64,000 bases of DNA. Origin: Caldilineaceae bacterium. Its GTDB lineage: Bacteria; Chloroflexota; Anaerolineae; Caldilineales; Caldilineaceae. Where the stretch lies: NCBI GenBank assembly GCA_026645575.1, contig JAPKMW010000061.1, positions 5,211 to 69,210 on the forward strand, read 5' to 3'. Within the stretch, counting starts at the first letter, position 1. Each line of letters opens with the position of its first letter. Position numbers and translations under genes: made by a program. Positions 9,234-18,600 of the stretch are shown piece by piece. The notes beneath the pieces were generated by a model that was not told the DNA's origin, made no database searches, and was given only the letters and a program-made list of their open reading frames with translations.

Positions 9234-10475
9234 TCAACACTTCATATTACCACGAACTAACTCCCGGTTCCGCCAATCGACATGGTCATCGGCATAAACC
9301 AAGCGAAACTCATTGGCGTCGAGGTCGCTGCGCCATTCGTTGTGAATCGCCAGCGCGGCGGCCACTTTGCCGATACCGTCGGCAGCCTGAGCCGAAGTGC
9401 CGTTGCCACCGATAGCGGCATAGATACGATCAGGGGTAACAATGTCGATATAGGGCTTGGCATGAACCGTGCGGGTGATGACACAGCGGTTGGTGTGCCA
9501 GTGTACCGCTTGTAGACCGGGCAAGATGTCGCAGACGGTGTCGCGCATGGTTGCCAGCATCGCGTCACTGTTGCCGGTGCGATACCAGGCGTTGATCTCG
9601 TCCAGCGTCTCGACATAGCGGTCGGCAGTGGTGTTAGCGCCCATCTTCACATAATATTTGCCGTTCGGGTATTGCACCGGCGGGAACATGTAGAGATCGG
9701 CGAGGTGTTCGGATTCGATCTGGTAGCTGAGGGTAGGCAGATCACGCAGCCGTTCCACTTCGCTGGATGGCACTTCGCCCATGACCACATATTCGATCTT
9801 CAGCCGCAAGGCCAGTGGACGAGGGAAAAGGTCAAAGCAGTTGGTAAAGGCGCCGGTGGCGATCAACACCCGTTGGGCTTCATAGACGCCCCCTTCCTGT
9901 GTGCGCACCTCGACATGATCGCCTTTGTCCGTCACCGTGGCGGCAATTTCGCGAATCAGGGTCGCCCCATTCTGTTGGGCGGCGGCTAACTCGCCGGCCA
10001 GCAATTTACGCGGATTCAGATACCCGGCGGGCGCTTTTTCCCAGAGGATGCTGCAATGGGCTGGAAAGCGTAGAAAGGGCAGGGCCATCTGCTGCGCTGG
10101 TTGATCCAACAGTTCGTAGGCCGCGCCATAAAGCGCGGCATGAGCATCGGCCTGCGCCAGCAGTTCCGCCGAGGGTCGCTCCGGTGTGACCGAAAGACAG
10201 CCAACCGCTTTGTAGATCGGCTCGCCCAGCGCCGCTTCCAACACCGGCATTTGGCTCAAGGTGGTGTGGGAAAAGGTGGCCCAGATCGCTTCCCGCTTGA
10301 TGATCTGGCTGATAATGCGCGCCTGATCATAGTGGGCGCCATAGATGCCGGTGTGGGTTTCATGGTTGGCCGGTTCATCGGGGCCAATCACCGCCACATT
10401 GTGTGAAGCCTGACTCAGATAGCGCGTCGCCGCTGCGCCCATCAAGCCTTTGCCGACGACAAGAAAATCATACAT
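9234..10475 (-). CDS. FAD-dependent oxidoreductase, monomeric sarcosine-oxidase-like
   Basis: 413 residues. The N-terminal FAD site is FLVVGKGLMGAAATRYLS, followed by the IYGAHYDQARI region seen in sarcosine and N-methyltryptophan oxidases, where the second segment contacts flavin. The C-terminal IYAAIGGNGTSAQAADGIGK forms the rest of the flavin pocket. It is the second DAO-type enzyme in 6 kb, but the two are not close paralogs. It converges on the fabG-like gene, with only 20 bp between the stops. The substrate is unknown, probably a small secondary amine or amino acid. Confidence 0.8.
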   Translation of the reverse strand: MYDFLVVGKGLMGAAATRYLSQASHNVAVIGPDEPANHETHTGIYGAHYDQARIISQIIKREAIWATFSHTTLSQMPVLEAALGEPIYKAVGCLSVTPERPSAELLAQADAHAALYGAAYELLDQPAQQMALPFLRFPAHCSILWEKAPAGYLNPRKLLAGELAAAQQNGATLIREIAATVTDKGDHVEVRTQEGGVYEAQRVLIATGAFTNCFDLFPRPLALRLKIEYVVMGEVPSSEVERLRDLPTLSYQIESEHLADLYMFPPVQYPNGKYYVKMGANTTADRYVETLDEINAWYRTGNSDAMLATMRDTVCDILPGLQAVHWHTNRCVITRTVHAKPYIDIVTPDRIYAAIGGNGTSAQAADGIGKVAAALAIHNEWRSDLDANEFRLVYADDHVDWRNRELVRGNMKC

Positions 10476-10503
10476 GGTGGGTACTCGCTTCAGTCATGGG
10501 AAG

Positions 10504-10584
10504 GAGATTGAGAGATAGAGAGATTAATAGAGATTCTTTCGTAACATCAGGCTAAATCTCCTAATCTCTCTATCTCTCAATCTC
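10504..10584. repeat. Perfect 23-bp inverted repeat of GAGAGATA words
   Basis: Arms 10504-10526 and 10562-10584 are exact reverse complements built from gagagata words, with a 35-nt loop. The element sits in the gap between the DtxR-type regulator and the oxidoreductase, both on the minus strand. A related copy occurs at 16674-16723. Confidence 0.85.
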
Positions 10585-10622
10585 TTCTTAAAATCAGCAA
10601 TTGTATTGAAGTCAAAAGGTTT

Positions 10623-11309
10623 CTACACCGACGTGACTAACAACAATTCGGCCATATCATGGGCCAGGGCATGGTGATCGCCGTTGACATCAATGAGCAG
10701 GGGGCCGGCAAAGGGGGCGCGTTTGAGCAGGGTGACGGTGGCGTTGGGATAAAGCCCCATCGACCCTAAGTAGTTGAGCCGGTCGGCATCTTGGAGAAGG
10801 ACACGCACCAGGCGGTAGGGTTGATCCAGTTCTGCCGCACTCAGTGGGACGCCGACAATGGTCTCCACATGGCCATCCTTGCTGGGGATCGGGTCGCCGT
10901 GGGGGTCAATCGTCGGGTTGCCCAGGGCGGCAGCGATGGCGTCTTCCAGCGCTTCACTGATTACATGTTCCAACCGATCGGCTTCGGCGTGGATCTGATC
11001 CCAGGGCAGGTTGAGCTTCTGGTGCAAATAGAGTTCCAGCAGCCGATGATGGCGCAAGACTTCTAACGCCACCTGACGTCCAGCCTCGGTCAAGGTGATG
11101 CTCTGGTACGGTTCATACTCGACCAGTTCCAACTCGGCCAGTTTTTTCACCATATTGGTCGTCGAAGCCGGCGACACATCCAACTCATTGGCGAGCGCCG
11201 AGTTATTCACCTTCTGCCCCTCAGCCATCAAGAGATAGATCGCCTTCAAATAATCTTCGTGAGCGGAGGTCAAAATTTTTTTGCTGTCAGCCGTAGAAGT
11301 TTTAGTCAT
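10623..11309 (-). CDS. DtxR/MntR-family metal-dependent regulator with FeoA tail
   Basis: 228 residues. Residues 12-75 are the DtxR winged helix (HEDYLKAIYLL, then VSPASTTNMVKKL as recognition helix, then YEPYQSITLT as wing). Residues 76-150 are the dimerisation/metal domain with HHRLLELYL and the EADRLEHVIS helix that supply His/Glu ligands. From about 150 a FeoA/SH3-like domain follows (GVPLSAAELDQPYRLVRV). Such proteins repress Mn, Zn or Fe uptake genes when metal is bound. The obvious target here is the tro transporter operon at 18.7-22.9 kb, whose promoter carries a palindrome. The gene is not directly linked to it. TroR-like is a fair description. Confidence 0.88.
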   Translation of the reverse strand: MTKTSTADSKKILTSAHEDYLKAIYLLMAEGQKVNNSALANELDVSPASTTNMVKKLAELELVEYEPYQSITLTEAGRQVALEVLRHHRLLELYLHQKLNLPWDQIHAEADRLEHVISEALEDAIAAALGNPTIDPHGDPIPSKDGHVETIVGVPLSAAELDQPYRLVRVLLQDADRLNYLGSMGLYPNATVTLLKRAPFAGPLLIDVNGDHHALAHDMAELLLVTSV

Positions 11310-11349
11310 GAATAAATTTTAGGGGTAAGCGTAATGGCTGTCAAATTTG

Positions 11350-11530
11350 TTGTAGTCCGCAGTCCAGAGTTGGCAGTCCAGAGTCCGTAGTCCAGAGTCC
11401 TGAGTCAAAAGGGGTGCGGTTTTGAGATTTCCCAAAGCAAGGCGTTTACTAGAATGCTAGACTACAGACTCTGGACTGCGAACTCTGGACTTAGGACTAA
11501 GGACTCTGGACTCTGGACTTAGGACTGCGG
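11350..11530. repeat. Inverted array of GTCCAGAGTCC words
   Basis: The left half repeats agtccagagtccgtagtcc-type words. The right half repeats their reverse complements (ggactctggactt). The whole can fold into a long imperfect hairpin between two minus-strand genes. The same words recur at 18365-18400, 33518-33560 and 38887-38955. Confidence 0.85.
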
Positions 11531-11538
11531 ACTCTGCA

Positions 11539-12246
11539 CTATGTACGCTGTTCAATGTCCTGGCAGATTTTGTCGCAGAGGCTCAACAGGGTGGTCTTCC
11601 AGCGGTCGTGGAGGTGGAGCGGGTCGAGCCAATTGAAGCGCAGCGGTTCGGCGGGGATCTTCGTCAGATCAACCTGGGCTTCATCCAACATGCGCAAGTG
11701 CATTTCCCGGCTAGAATAGGGGCCAAATTGTTCATGGGAGATGTAGAGCGGCGGCACCCGATAGGGGATTTCATTGCACCAACGCAAGATTTCGTTAAAG
11801 GTCAGGCGCATGGCATGGTAGCGCCGATGGACATTGGGGGCGGCTGTTACCAGTTGATGCCAGAAGACGCCATTGCCAAAACTGCGCTCCTGGGTCTGGA
11901 TCGGCAATTCATAGAGAATGGACAACCCGACAGCAGCACTCTCTAACAAGGCGCGGGTTGCACCCAAGTAGCCGATAAAGAAGGAACGGGTAAGGATCGC
12001 CGCCTTGACATCGCTGCCCTGTTCCAGCCCATGCCGTTTGCGCGCATCTTCAATCAAAAAGGCGTACATCTCGACATCGGCGATGCGCGCACAGACGCTC
12101 TCGGCAATGATCACACTAGGGTGTGGGTTGCTCGACTGGATGACGCCTAGCCGGTAATCAAAGTGGTCATCTAATTTGAGAAAACAGTTGGGGACCGGCT
12201 GTTCGGATAGTTTATAGGCGGTGCGTTCGTAGAAGCGCGTTTTCAT
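11539..12246 (-). CDS. Hypothetical protein (235 aa)
   Basis: I do not recognise a family. The protein is soluble in appearance, mostly helical, and rich in aromatic and basic residues (RFYERTAYKL, RRYHAMRLTFNEILRW). No signal peptide, repeat or metal motif is evident. The ATG at 12246 lies just after a repeat-rich gap. It is on the same strand as, and downstream of, the SpoIIM-like gene, separated by the 12.26-12.35 kb hairpin, so it may be read from that transcript. Codon use looks like its neighbours. Confidence 0.65.
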   Translation of the reverse strand: MKTRFYERTAYKLSEQPVPNCFLKLDDHFDYRLGVIQSSNPHPSVIIAESVCARIADVEMYAFLIEDARKRHGLEQGSDVKAAILTRSFFIGYLGATRALLESAAVGLSILYELPIQTQERSFGNGVFWHQLVTAAPNVHRRYHAMRLTFNEILRWCNEIPYRVPPLYISHEQFGPYSSREMHLRMLDEAQVDLTKIPAEPLRFNWLDPLHLHDRWKTTLLSLCDKICQDIEQRT

Positions 12247-12261
12247 CGTAGCTCGACTTCC

Positions 12262-12353
12262 TACCGTAGTAAAGACTTTAGTCTTGGCGTCCCTACCGTA
12301 GGAAAGACTTTAGTCTTTCGGCGTAGCCCTAAGACTAAAGTCTTTCCTACGGT
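12262..12353. repeat. AAAGACTTTAGTCTTT repeat with perfect 23-bp hairpin
   Basis: Arms at 12295-12317 and 12331-12353 are exact reverse complements with a 13-nt loop. A third, direct copy lies at 12262-12285. The stop codon of the SpoIIM-like gene (12310-12312) is inside the left arm, so the repeat supplies the last 13 or so residues of that protein. Confidence 0.9.
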
Positions 12354-13311
12354 CATCATTACCAACAGATAACCAGTAATAGTGCAAAAGAACGCCGGTC
12401 AGCAGACCAACGGCCAACTTGACCGGCCAGGGTAGAGCGCTGGGACTGATAAAGCCTTCGATCACCCCGGCCAAGATGAGCAGCGGCACACACCCCAGAA
12501 TGAGTTGGACGCTCTGCCGGCTACGCTGGATTAGCGCCGTCCGCCGGGTGAGCAGACCGGGGCGGATCAAGGCGTCACCCATATAGAGTCCACAACCACC
12601 AGCCAGAAAGATGACGCTCAACTCAATAAAGCCGTGCGCCATGACAAATTCGGCCAGGTTACCGCTCATGCCATGTGCCTGTAAGAGACCGAAGATGCCG
12701 CCAATGTTTAGCCCGTTGTTCAGGATTACCCAAAAGGTCAACAACCCAGCGGTAATGCCACCGGCAAAGGTCAGGAACATGACACGAATGTTGTTGGTCA
12801 GAATAAAACTCGATGCCGCCGAACGTTCGGTGGGGGCGATCTCCGTCCACATCTTCCCCTGTTCGACCTGTTCCACCAGCGGCTCGATCCCGGCGCCGGC
12901 AAAAACATAGATGGCATCAGGATTACGCCAGGTGATAAAAAAGGCAATCATTGCGCCGATGAGAAATACACCAAAACACAGGCTCGTATATGGCAGGAAG
13001 GCGCGGTATAATAACGGAAAGTCGCGGCGATAGAATTGGATGAGCGCCTGGCGTCGCAACGGCTCCTCCTGGTAGATCTGGGCATGGGCGCGACTGACCA
13101 GGCCATTCAAATAGTGCGTCACCCGTTGGTTGGGAAAGTCGCGTTGCGCTAGGGCGAGATCAGAAGTGGCGGCGCGATAGAGCCGCCCCAGATCAGCCAA
13201 CTCTTGGGGGGAAAGGCGGCGGATATCGGTTTTGGTTTGCGTCAGCAGGCTCTCCAACTGTTGCCAGGCTGGTCGCCGTTCGGCCAGAAATGTATCGACA
13301 TTCATAGACAT
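12310..13311 (-). CDS. Stage II sporulation protein M-like membrane protein
   Basis: 333 residues. The first 100 are a soluble helical region ([16 protein letters not shown], the usual SpoIIM-family opening). Four to six hydrophobic segments follow, and the signature [22 protein letters not shown] with [12 protein letters not shown] is diagnostic of SpoIIM/DUF95. In non-sporulating bacteria these proteins sit beside RDD proteins and MoxR/DUF58 genes and have an unknown membrane-remodelling or transport role. Here it is divergent from the RDD gene across only 35 bp. The C-terminal tail is encoded by an invading repeat. Confidence 0.85.
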   Translation of the reverse strand: MSMNVDTFLAERRPAWQQLESLLTQTKTDIRRLSPQELADLGRLYRAATSDLALAQRDFPNQRVTHYLNGLVSRAHAQIYQEEPLRRQALIQFYRRDFPLLYRAFLPYTSLCFGVFLIGAMIAFFITWRNPDAIYVFAGAGIEPLVEQVEQGKMWTEIAPTERSAASSFILTNNIRVMFLTFAGGITAGLLTFWVILNNGLNIGGIFGLLQAHGMSGNLAEFVMAHGFIELSVIFLAGGCGLYMGDALIRPGLLTRRTALIQRSRQSVQLILGCVPLLILAGVIEGFISPSALPWPVKLAVGLLTGVLLHYYWLSVGNDDRRKDFSLRATPKD

Positions 13312-13346
13312 TGCATAAGTTGTACCATGATTTCAGGAATTGCACC

Positions 13347-14201
13347 ATGAGTGAAAATTGGTTACAGGAAGAGTATACCATTGATACGCCGGAAAACGTA
13401 AGCTTTGGCTACGAAATTGCAGGGATTGGCAGCCGTTTCCTTAGCGGTTTGATCGACAGCATACTTTTAGTTCTGGCGATCATCTTCCTGAATATTGTCC
13501 TGGCGGCGCTAATGGAGTGGACCAACGCCGATCAGGCGGCGGCAACCATCATTGGCGCAGAAACCGATGTCACCTGGGTCGGCGGCCTGCTTTTGGCGAT
13601 CTACACGCTGCTCAACTTTATCTTGATCTGGGGCTACTTTGTCCTCTTTGAGTTAGCCTGGAATGGACAGACCCCGGGTAAACGCTGGGCCAAGTTGCGC
13701 GTGGTGCGCGTCAACGGCAACCCCGCCGGTTTTCTCGATGTGGTCATTCGCAATCTGGTGCGCATGGTGGACTTTTTGCCCATTGGCTATGGCCTGGGCT
13801 TGACGGTTATGTTCTTCAACCCACAGGCGCGCCGACTGGGCGACTTTGCCGCCGGCACCCTTGTCGTCAAAGAGCGCGCTGGTCTCTCACTCGACAACTT
13901 GGGGGACAGTAACCTGGGGGAGAACCGCCGACGCGCGCTCTTTGTCACACCAACGCCGGAGCAACAAGCGGCCTGGCAACAGCGCTTCCCCGCCCTCCGT
14001 CGCCTCTCGGCCAGCGACTATGATCTGATTCGCGACGCGCTCGCCCGCCACGACCAAGGCCAAATAACCCCTGGCGTCCTCCATCGGTTAGCCGCCGCCA
14101 TTGCCGGCAAGTTGGACGCTGTCGCCCCGGAGTTTAACTGGCAAGCCAGCCGCACCTTTCTGGTCGATGTGGCGGAAGCGTATCGGCATCGTGGCAGTTA
14201 G
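13347..14201 (+). CDS. RDD family membrane protein
   Basis: 284 residues from the ATG at 13347, with AGGA upstream. The RDD signature arginine and aspartates appear in GSRFLSGLIDSILL. The later NGQTPGKRWAKLRVVR and ARRLGDFAAGTLVVKER are the other conserved blocks, between hydrophobic segments at about 35-65, 80-115 and 150-170. The last 100 residues are soluble and helical. RDD proteins are poorly characterised, some being linked to ion or solute transport. The head-to-head arrangement with the SpoIIM-like gene is a recurrent pairing and suggests a joint function. Confidence 0.85.
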   Translation: MSENWLQEEYTIDTPENVSFGYEIAGIGSRFLSGLIDSILLVLAIIFLNIVLAALMEWTNADQAAATIIGAETDVTWVGGLLLAIYTLLNFILIWGYFVLFELAWNGQTPGKRWAKLRVVRVNGNPAGFLDVVIRNLVRMVDFLPIGYGLGLTVMFFNPQARRLGDFAAGTLVVKERAGLSLDNLGDSNLGENRRRALFVTPTPEQQAAWQQRFPALRRLSASDYDLIRDALARHDQGQITPGVLHRLAAAIAGKLDAVAPEFNWQASRTFLVDVAEAYRHRGS

Positions 14202-14204
14202 TTG

Positions 14205-14280
14205 GTTAAGTTGGTTGGATAGTTTGTTCACAACCAACCAACTATCCAACCAGCTAACTAACTAACTAACCAACCAACAA
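14205..14280. repeat. Imperfect hairpin of GTTGGTTA words
   Basis: Short words gttggtta / taaccaac run in opposite orientation on the two sides of a loop of about 15 nt. It lies between the RDD gene and radC on the same strand. Confidence 0.75.
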
Positions 14281-14291
14281 GGATTTTTAAA

Positions 14292-15002
14292 ATGGAGCGA
14301 ACCCAATCGCCCGAATATCTCCTGATGATCCGCGATCTGCCCGACGATTTGCGCCCGCGCGAGCGGATGCTCTACGCCGGCCCCAGCGCCCTAAGTACGG
14401 CAGAGTTGCTGGCGATCATCCTGCGCGTCGGCAACCGGGGCGAGAATGTCATTCGCATGTCCGAGCGGCTGTTAAGCGAATTTGGCGGTCTACCTGGGCT
14501 GGCCCAGGCCAACTTTGAGGAGCTTTGTCGCACGCATGGCATTGGTGACGCCAAAGCAACCCAGATCAAGGCGTCGCTCGAATTGGGTCGGCGACTGATG
14601 GCGGCTGCGCCACAGGAGCGACTCCAGGTGCGCAGCCCGCTCGATGTCGCCAATTTGTTGATGCTGGAGATGAGCTTGTTGGAGCAAGAGCAACTCCGCG
14701 TGGTATTACTCGACACCAAAAATTTTATCATCCGGGTGCATACCGTCTACACCGGCAGCCTCAACAGCGCTGTCGTACGCATTAGCGAAGTCTTCCGGGA
14801 ACCGATCCGCACCAACAGCGCCGCCATTGTCGTCACCCACAACCACCCCAGTGGCGATCCTACCCCCAGCCCCGAAGATGTACGCGTCACCGAAATGATT
14901 GTAGAGGCCGGCGCACTGCTCGATATTGATGTATTGGATCATCTCATCATTGGGCGCAACCGCTTTGTGAGTATGAAAGAACGGGGCTTGGGGTTTAAGT
15001 GA
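14292..15002 (+). CDS. radC: RadC family protein (JAMM/MPN+ domain)
   Basis: 236 residues, the normal RadC length. An N-terminal helix-hairpin-helix-like domain ([23 protein letters not shown]) precedes the JAMM metallo-domain. Its zinc motif is [15 protein letters not shown] (His-x-His ... Asp), with the upstream Glu in SEVFREP. Despite the name, RadC has no firm role in DNA repair, and related proteins are associated with mobile DNA and conflict systems. The gene stands alone, with a hairpin terminator directly after the stop. Confidence 0.92.
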   Translation: MERTQSPEYLLMIRDLPDDLRPRERMLYAGPSALSTAELLAIILRVGNRGENVIRMSERLLSEFGGLPGLAQANFEELCRTHGIGDAKATQIKASLELGRRLMAAAPQERLQVRSPLDVANLLMLEMSLLEQEQLRVVLLDTKNFIIRVHTVYTGSLNSAVVRISEVFREPIRTNSAAIVVTHNHPSGDPTPSPEDVRVTEMIVEAGALLDIDVLDHLIIGRNRFVSMKERGLGFK

Positions 15003-15006
15003 TTGT

Positions 15007-15063
15007 GTAATTGCTCAGCTCGTAGCCAGTCACGGACTGGCTACGAGCGGGCTGAATAGTTAC
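15007..15063. terminator. TAGTTAC-family hairpin between convergent genes
   Basis: A 13-bp stem (ctcgtagccagtc / gactggctacgag) lies within a longer imperfect palindrome ending in TAGTTAC. It separates the convergent 3' ends of radC and the methyltransferase, so it may terminate both transcripts. It is copy 1 of the hairpin family. Confidence 0.7.
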
Positions 15064-15905
15064 GTGATTGTTACATCCGTTGTGGGTTTGCGGGCATAAA
15101 GGACAAAGACTGCCCAGGTCAAAAAACAGCGCCCGGCCCGCTGGCGCGCTGCCTGGTCGGCCACCCAGGCGGTCACTTCCGCCGCCGATAGCACTCCGGC
15201 GGCCTGGGCGTGCGCCAGCGAATCGCGAAACCAGAGGTTATAGGCGAAGGCAAAGTCAGTGACGATGCCGGTCAACGGAACAACATTGATCTCATCTAGC
15301 CCTAAGTCTAGCGCATAGCCAGGCAATTGCCGCCCAATCCACCCGTTCGACTCATAATCGCTCATAAAGTGGATAAAACGGCGGGTGACATCCCGGTCAG
15401 CCGCGTCGATCACCGAGCCATCAGCATCGGGGCCGGGGATGACCAGACGACCGCCGGGGCGTAACACCCGCACCATTTCCGCCAGCGCCCGTTGTGGATC
15501 AGGCAGAATCTCAAAGACGCCGTCGGCGTAACAGCCGTCAAAGCTATTGTCGGGAAAGGGCAAGGCTTGGGCATCAGCTACCCGGTATTCAATGGGCGAG
15601 GTTAGCCCGACAGACCGCTTTTCCGCCTCGGCAATCATGGTAGCGCTGGCATCAATGCCGATAACGCGCCCCCCCGGTTCCACTAGTGGCGCCAAGGCGC
15701 GCACGGCGCCGCCTGTGCCACAGCCCACCTCTAAGATCGTTTCGCCCTGCTGCACAGCCAGCAGGTCAAAAATCGGCTTATACTGTTCCGGGTCGCTGTC
15801 GCTTTTGCACCGGCGATAGTTGTCCATGAACCGGATATAGGAAGCGGGATCGCTAGTTTGGTCAATGGCGGCCCAGCCGGCCTGAAAACTGGGTGGTAGC
15901 ATCAT
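15060..15905 (-). CDS. Class I SAM-dependent methyltransferase
   Basis: 281 residues. SAM motif I is [15 protein letters not shown], motif II is VIGIDAS, motif III is [14 protein letters not shown], and motif IV/V is [17 protein letters not shown], the UbiE/ArsM-like Methyltransf_11 pattern. The start overlaps the stop of the ABC ATPase gene by 4 nt (ATGA), so the two are translationally coupled. The methyl acceptor is not visible. Linked efflux genes suggest it may modify a compound that the pump exports. Confidence 0.85.
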   Translation of the reverse strand: MMLPPSFQAGWAAIDQTSDPASYIRFMDNYRRCKSDSDPEQYKPIFDLLAVQQGETILEVGCGTGGAVRALAPLVEPGGRVIGIDASATMIAEAEKRSVGLTSPIEYRVADAQALPFPDNSFDGCYADGVFEILPDPQRALAEMVRVLRPGGRLVIPGPDADGSVIDAADRDVTRRFIHFMSDYESNGWIGRQLPGYALDLGLDEINVVPLTGIVTDFAFAYNLWFRDSLAHAQAAGVLSAAEVTAWVADQAARQRAGRCFLTWAVFVLYARKPTTDVTIT

Positions 15906-16645
15906 GGTTTCTCTTCGCTAGGCGCACCAGCGATCTGTGGTTCGCGCTTTTCATCCCGCTCTACCACCCCATCGCGCACATAGATCACTCGTTTGCAATA
16001 GGCGGCGATGTCCGGTTCGTGGGTGACAAAGATGATGGTGATGCCCTGCTCGCGGTTGAGTTGTTGAAAAAGCTGTAAGATCTCGATGCTGGTCTTGCTG
16101 TCGAGGTTGCCGGTTGGTTCGTCGGCCAGGATCATGGCCGGCTGGTTGGTGAGGGCGCGGGCAATGGCGACGCGCTGCTGCTGGCCGCCCGATAGCTCAT
16201 TCGGCTTGTGATCCATTCGTTCCCCCAGGCCGACCAGTTGCAACATCGCTTCGGCCCGTTTGCGCCGCTGGCGACTGCCAATACCGGCGTAGATCAAGGG
16301 CAACTCCACATTCGCCCGCGCCGAGGTGCGGGGCAACAGGTTAAAACTCTGGAAGACAAAGCCAATCTTGCGGCAACGAATCTCTGCCAACTGGCTATCG
16401 CTCAATTCACTGACGTCGACGCCATCAAGCTGATAGCTTCCTTCTGTAGGCACATCGAGACACCCCAGCACATTCATCAAGGTGGACTTGCCGCTGCCGC
16501 TCGGTCCCATAATGGCGACCATCTCACCCGGCCAGATTTCGACATTGATGCCGCGCAGCGCCCGCACCTCAATGTCGCCCATGGTATAGACTTTGGTCAC
16601 GCCTTGGACGGCAATCACTGGTTGGCTGGTTGGTTGGTTGATCAT
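15902..16645 (-). CDS. MacB/LolD-type ABC transporter ATP-binding protein
   Basis: 247 residues with a complete nucleotide-binding domain: Walker [11 protein letters not shown]-loop [14 protein letters not shown], signature [15 protein letters not shown], Walker [12 protein letters not shown] and switch His in FVTHEPD. The [21 protein letters not shown] stretch is specific to the MacB/LolD/FtsE branch. It energises a mechanotransmission-type exporter working with a periplasmic adaptor. The adaptor gene is immediately upstream, but no FtsX/MacB permease is found beside it. Confidence 0.9.
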   Translation of the reverse strand: MINQPTSQPVIAVQGVTKVYTMGDIEVRALRGINVEIWPGEMVAIMGPSGSGKSTLMNVLGCLDVPTEGSYQLDGVDVSELSDSQLAEIRCRKIGFVFQSFNLLPRTSARANVELPLIYAGIGSRQRRKRAEAMLQLVGLGERMDHKPNELSGGQQQRVAIARALTNQPAMILADEPTGNLDSKTSIEILQLFQQLNREQGITIIFVTHEPDIAAYCKRVIYVRDGVVERDEKREPQIAGAPSEEKP

Positions 16646-16673
16646 AAGTACTGGTTATCCAATGGGAGATTGG

Positions 16674-16723
16674 GAGATAGAGAGATTGGAATCAGGCAGC
16701 CAACCTCTTAATCTCTCTATCTC
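16674..16723. repeat. GAGAGATA-word inverted repeat
   Basis: Arms 16674-16687 and 16710-16723 are exact 14-bp reverse complements. The words are the same as those at 10504-10584. It lies between the adaptor and ATPase genes of one operon. Confidence 0.8.
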
Positions 16724-16730
16724 TCTATCT

Positions 16731-18203
16731 CTAATTCCCGCCAAAGAGCGCGCCCCGTAACCGCTCTCCACTACTCGCCGTGATCAGCGCCACGCTATCG
16801 CCATCGGTCAGGCCGGCGAGGATTTGGCTTTCCCGTTCGTTGCGCAGCCCTAGCTCCACTTCTTGTAGCGCCGGCGTGCCGTTGACCAGGCGGTAGACAA
16901 AGGCTTGGTCGGTCTCCCGATCCAGTTGGATGTAGCGGTTGGGCAACAAGACGACATTGTCCACCTGCGCCGTGGTTATGATCGCGGTGGCGCTCATGCC
17001 GGCGCGTAGCGGGGCGTCGCTGGCATCAGGAACAACAGTCACTTCATAAGCGATCACCCCAGCCACATCGTTGGCGACCGGGGAAATTTCGGTGACGCGC
17101 CCGGTGAGGTCGCGATCAGGCAACGCATCAACGCTCAAACGCGCGACTTGACCGACGGCGACCTGGCGCACATCGATCTCATCGACCAGCACGGTCATGT
17201 GAAACTGCTCCACATCGGTCAAAACGACAGCTGCCAGTTGACCGCCGCTCAGTTCCCCCTGCCGAATGTTGACCTGGCTGACCACGCCGCGAAAGGGCGC
17301 CACCAGTTGTCCATTGGTCAGCGAATACTGCGCCTGCAGCGCATTCAACTCGGCCTGCCGCACTTGCGCCTGCGCAATGCGCAAGTCTTCTGCGTTTGGC
17401 CCTTCCAGCAATGTCTTCAGATTGTTCTGCGCGGTGATCACGCTGCTCTGCGCCTGGCGTAGACCGGACTGGGCCTGGGCAATCTGATTGAGCGCCCCGG
17501 CCACCTGCGCCTGATCCGGCCCCTCTTCGGTCAGGGCAGCCTGGGCGCGCGCCACTTCGAGCGCCACCGTCGCCTGCTCCAACTGGGCCGATTGGGGCAA
17601 CATGCCAATATTGGGCTGATTTTTGACTTCGTTATAGGCTTGCTGCGCCTGTTTGAGATTGGCTTCCGCTTGGCGCACCTGGGCCAGGTTGACCGTCTGT
17701 TGCGCCTCTGAAGGACCGGCCAGTAGTTGCCGATAACTGGCTTGCGCACTGGCTAGGGTGGCTTCAGCGCTGGCAACATTCGTCTGGGCAACCACCACCG
17801 CGGCCTGGGCAGCGGCAATATCCTCAGCGCTGGGTGGCGTTTCTAACTTGGCAAGCTGGGCTTCGCTGATCTCCTGGCTGATCTTGGCCTGGGCCAGCGC
17901 CAGGGTTAGCTCGGTGGTCTCCAACTCGGCCAATACCTGCCCTGCCTCCACCGTTTGGCCGGGGCGGATCAGCACTTTGTCAATCCGCCCGGCGCTACGG
18001 AACGAAAGCGACACCTGCGCCTCCGGTTCAATGTTGCCAGTGGCGCTCACGGTGCTGGCAATGGAGCCACGCTGGACGGCAATTGTTTCATAGGTGGGGA
18101 GCGCCGCTTGCTCGGCCTCTATCTGTTGATAGCGCTGATAGCCAAACCAGCCGCCGCCACCAAGAACAGCCAGAATAAGAAGGGTGATTAGGATTCTACG
18201 CAT
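16731..18203 (-). CDS. HlyD/MacA-type membrane fusion protein
   Basis: 490 residues. A single N-terminal membrane anchor (ILITLLILAVLGGGGWFGY) is followed by a barrel-sandwich half (TGNIEPEAQVSLSFRSAGRI), a very long Ala/Gln-rich coiled-coil hairpin (about 110-300, with three similar 40-residue segments), and the beta-barrel and membrane-proximal domains (LVAPFRGVVSQVNIRQGE onward). It links an inner-membrane ABC pump to the cell envelope or bridges it to substrates. In a Chloroflexota-like monoderm or atypical diderm the outer partner is uncertain. It is first in an operon with the ATPase and methyltransferase. Confidence 0.88.
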   Translation of the reverse strand: MRRILITLLILAVLGGGGWFGYQRYQQIEAEQAALPTYETIAVQRGSIASTVSATGNIEPEAQVSLSFRSAGRIDKVLIRPGQTVEAGQVLAELETTELTLALAQAKISQEISEAQLAKLETPPSAEDIAAAQAAVVVAQTNVASAEATLASAQASYRQLLAGPSEAQQTVNLAQVRQAEANLKQAQQAYNEVKNQPNIGMLPQSAQLEQATVALEVARAQAALTEEGPDQAQVAGALNQIAQAQSGLRQAQSSVITAQNNLKTLLEGPNAEDLRIAQAQVRQAELNALQAQYSLTNGQLVAPFRGVVSQVNIRQGELSGGQLAAVVLTDVEQFHMTVLVDEIDVRQVAVGQVARLSVDALPDRDLTGRVTEISPVANDVAGVIAYEVTVVPDASDAPLRAGMSATAIITTAQVDNVVLLPNRYIQLDRETDQAFVYRLVNGTPALQEVELGLRNERESQILAGLTDGDSVALITASSGERLRGALFGGN

Positions 18204-18509
18204 AGGTGAATAATTCAGGTTACGTGACTTCGGCGTGAGCGCTCAGTCGAACGATTCGTGTTGCGTGTACCGCTTTGACGCCAGCGGCGCCAGCGAATAA
18301 AGGGGACAGACAAAGGCGAATCGATACTAATCGATACTCAGTAGACCGCAACGCTATCGAGCCTGACTTAGGACTCTGGACTTAGGACTGCGGACTACTG
18401 ATACTAATTGTCTAGCGATTTCTTTGTCACGCTTGATGATCGCGCTGATATTGTAACAGGTCTGTTGCCTCTTTCCCTATTTTGTTGGGAATCGGCTGAA
18501 GTTCCTACG
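18204..18509. other. Non-coding gap with short repeats
   Basis: No convincing gene is seen here. The stretch contains two copies of aatcgatact (about 18321-18340) and a short block of the GGACTCTGGACTTAGG words at 18365-18400. It should hold the promoter of the minus-strand membrane fusion protein gene, but I see no clear -35/-10 pair. Confidence 0.6.
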
Positions 18510-18576
18510 CTTGGGAACGCCGCCATCTCTGGCGGCATCCTGCCGGCCTGCCGCCAGAGATGGCGGCGTTCCCAAG
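18510..18576. repeat. Perfect 28-bp inverted repeat with 11-nt loop
   Basis: Arms 18510-18537 and 18549-18576 are exact reverse complements (core gccgccatctctggcggc). The loop is tcctgccggcc. A degenerate relative, with the same loop and shortened arms, is present at 33705-33755. It lies just upstream of the tro promoter. Confidence 0.9.
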
Positions 18577-18600
18577 CTTACCATATGAGAATTTTCCTAC

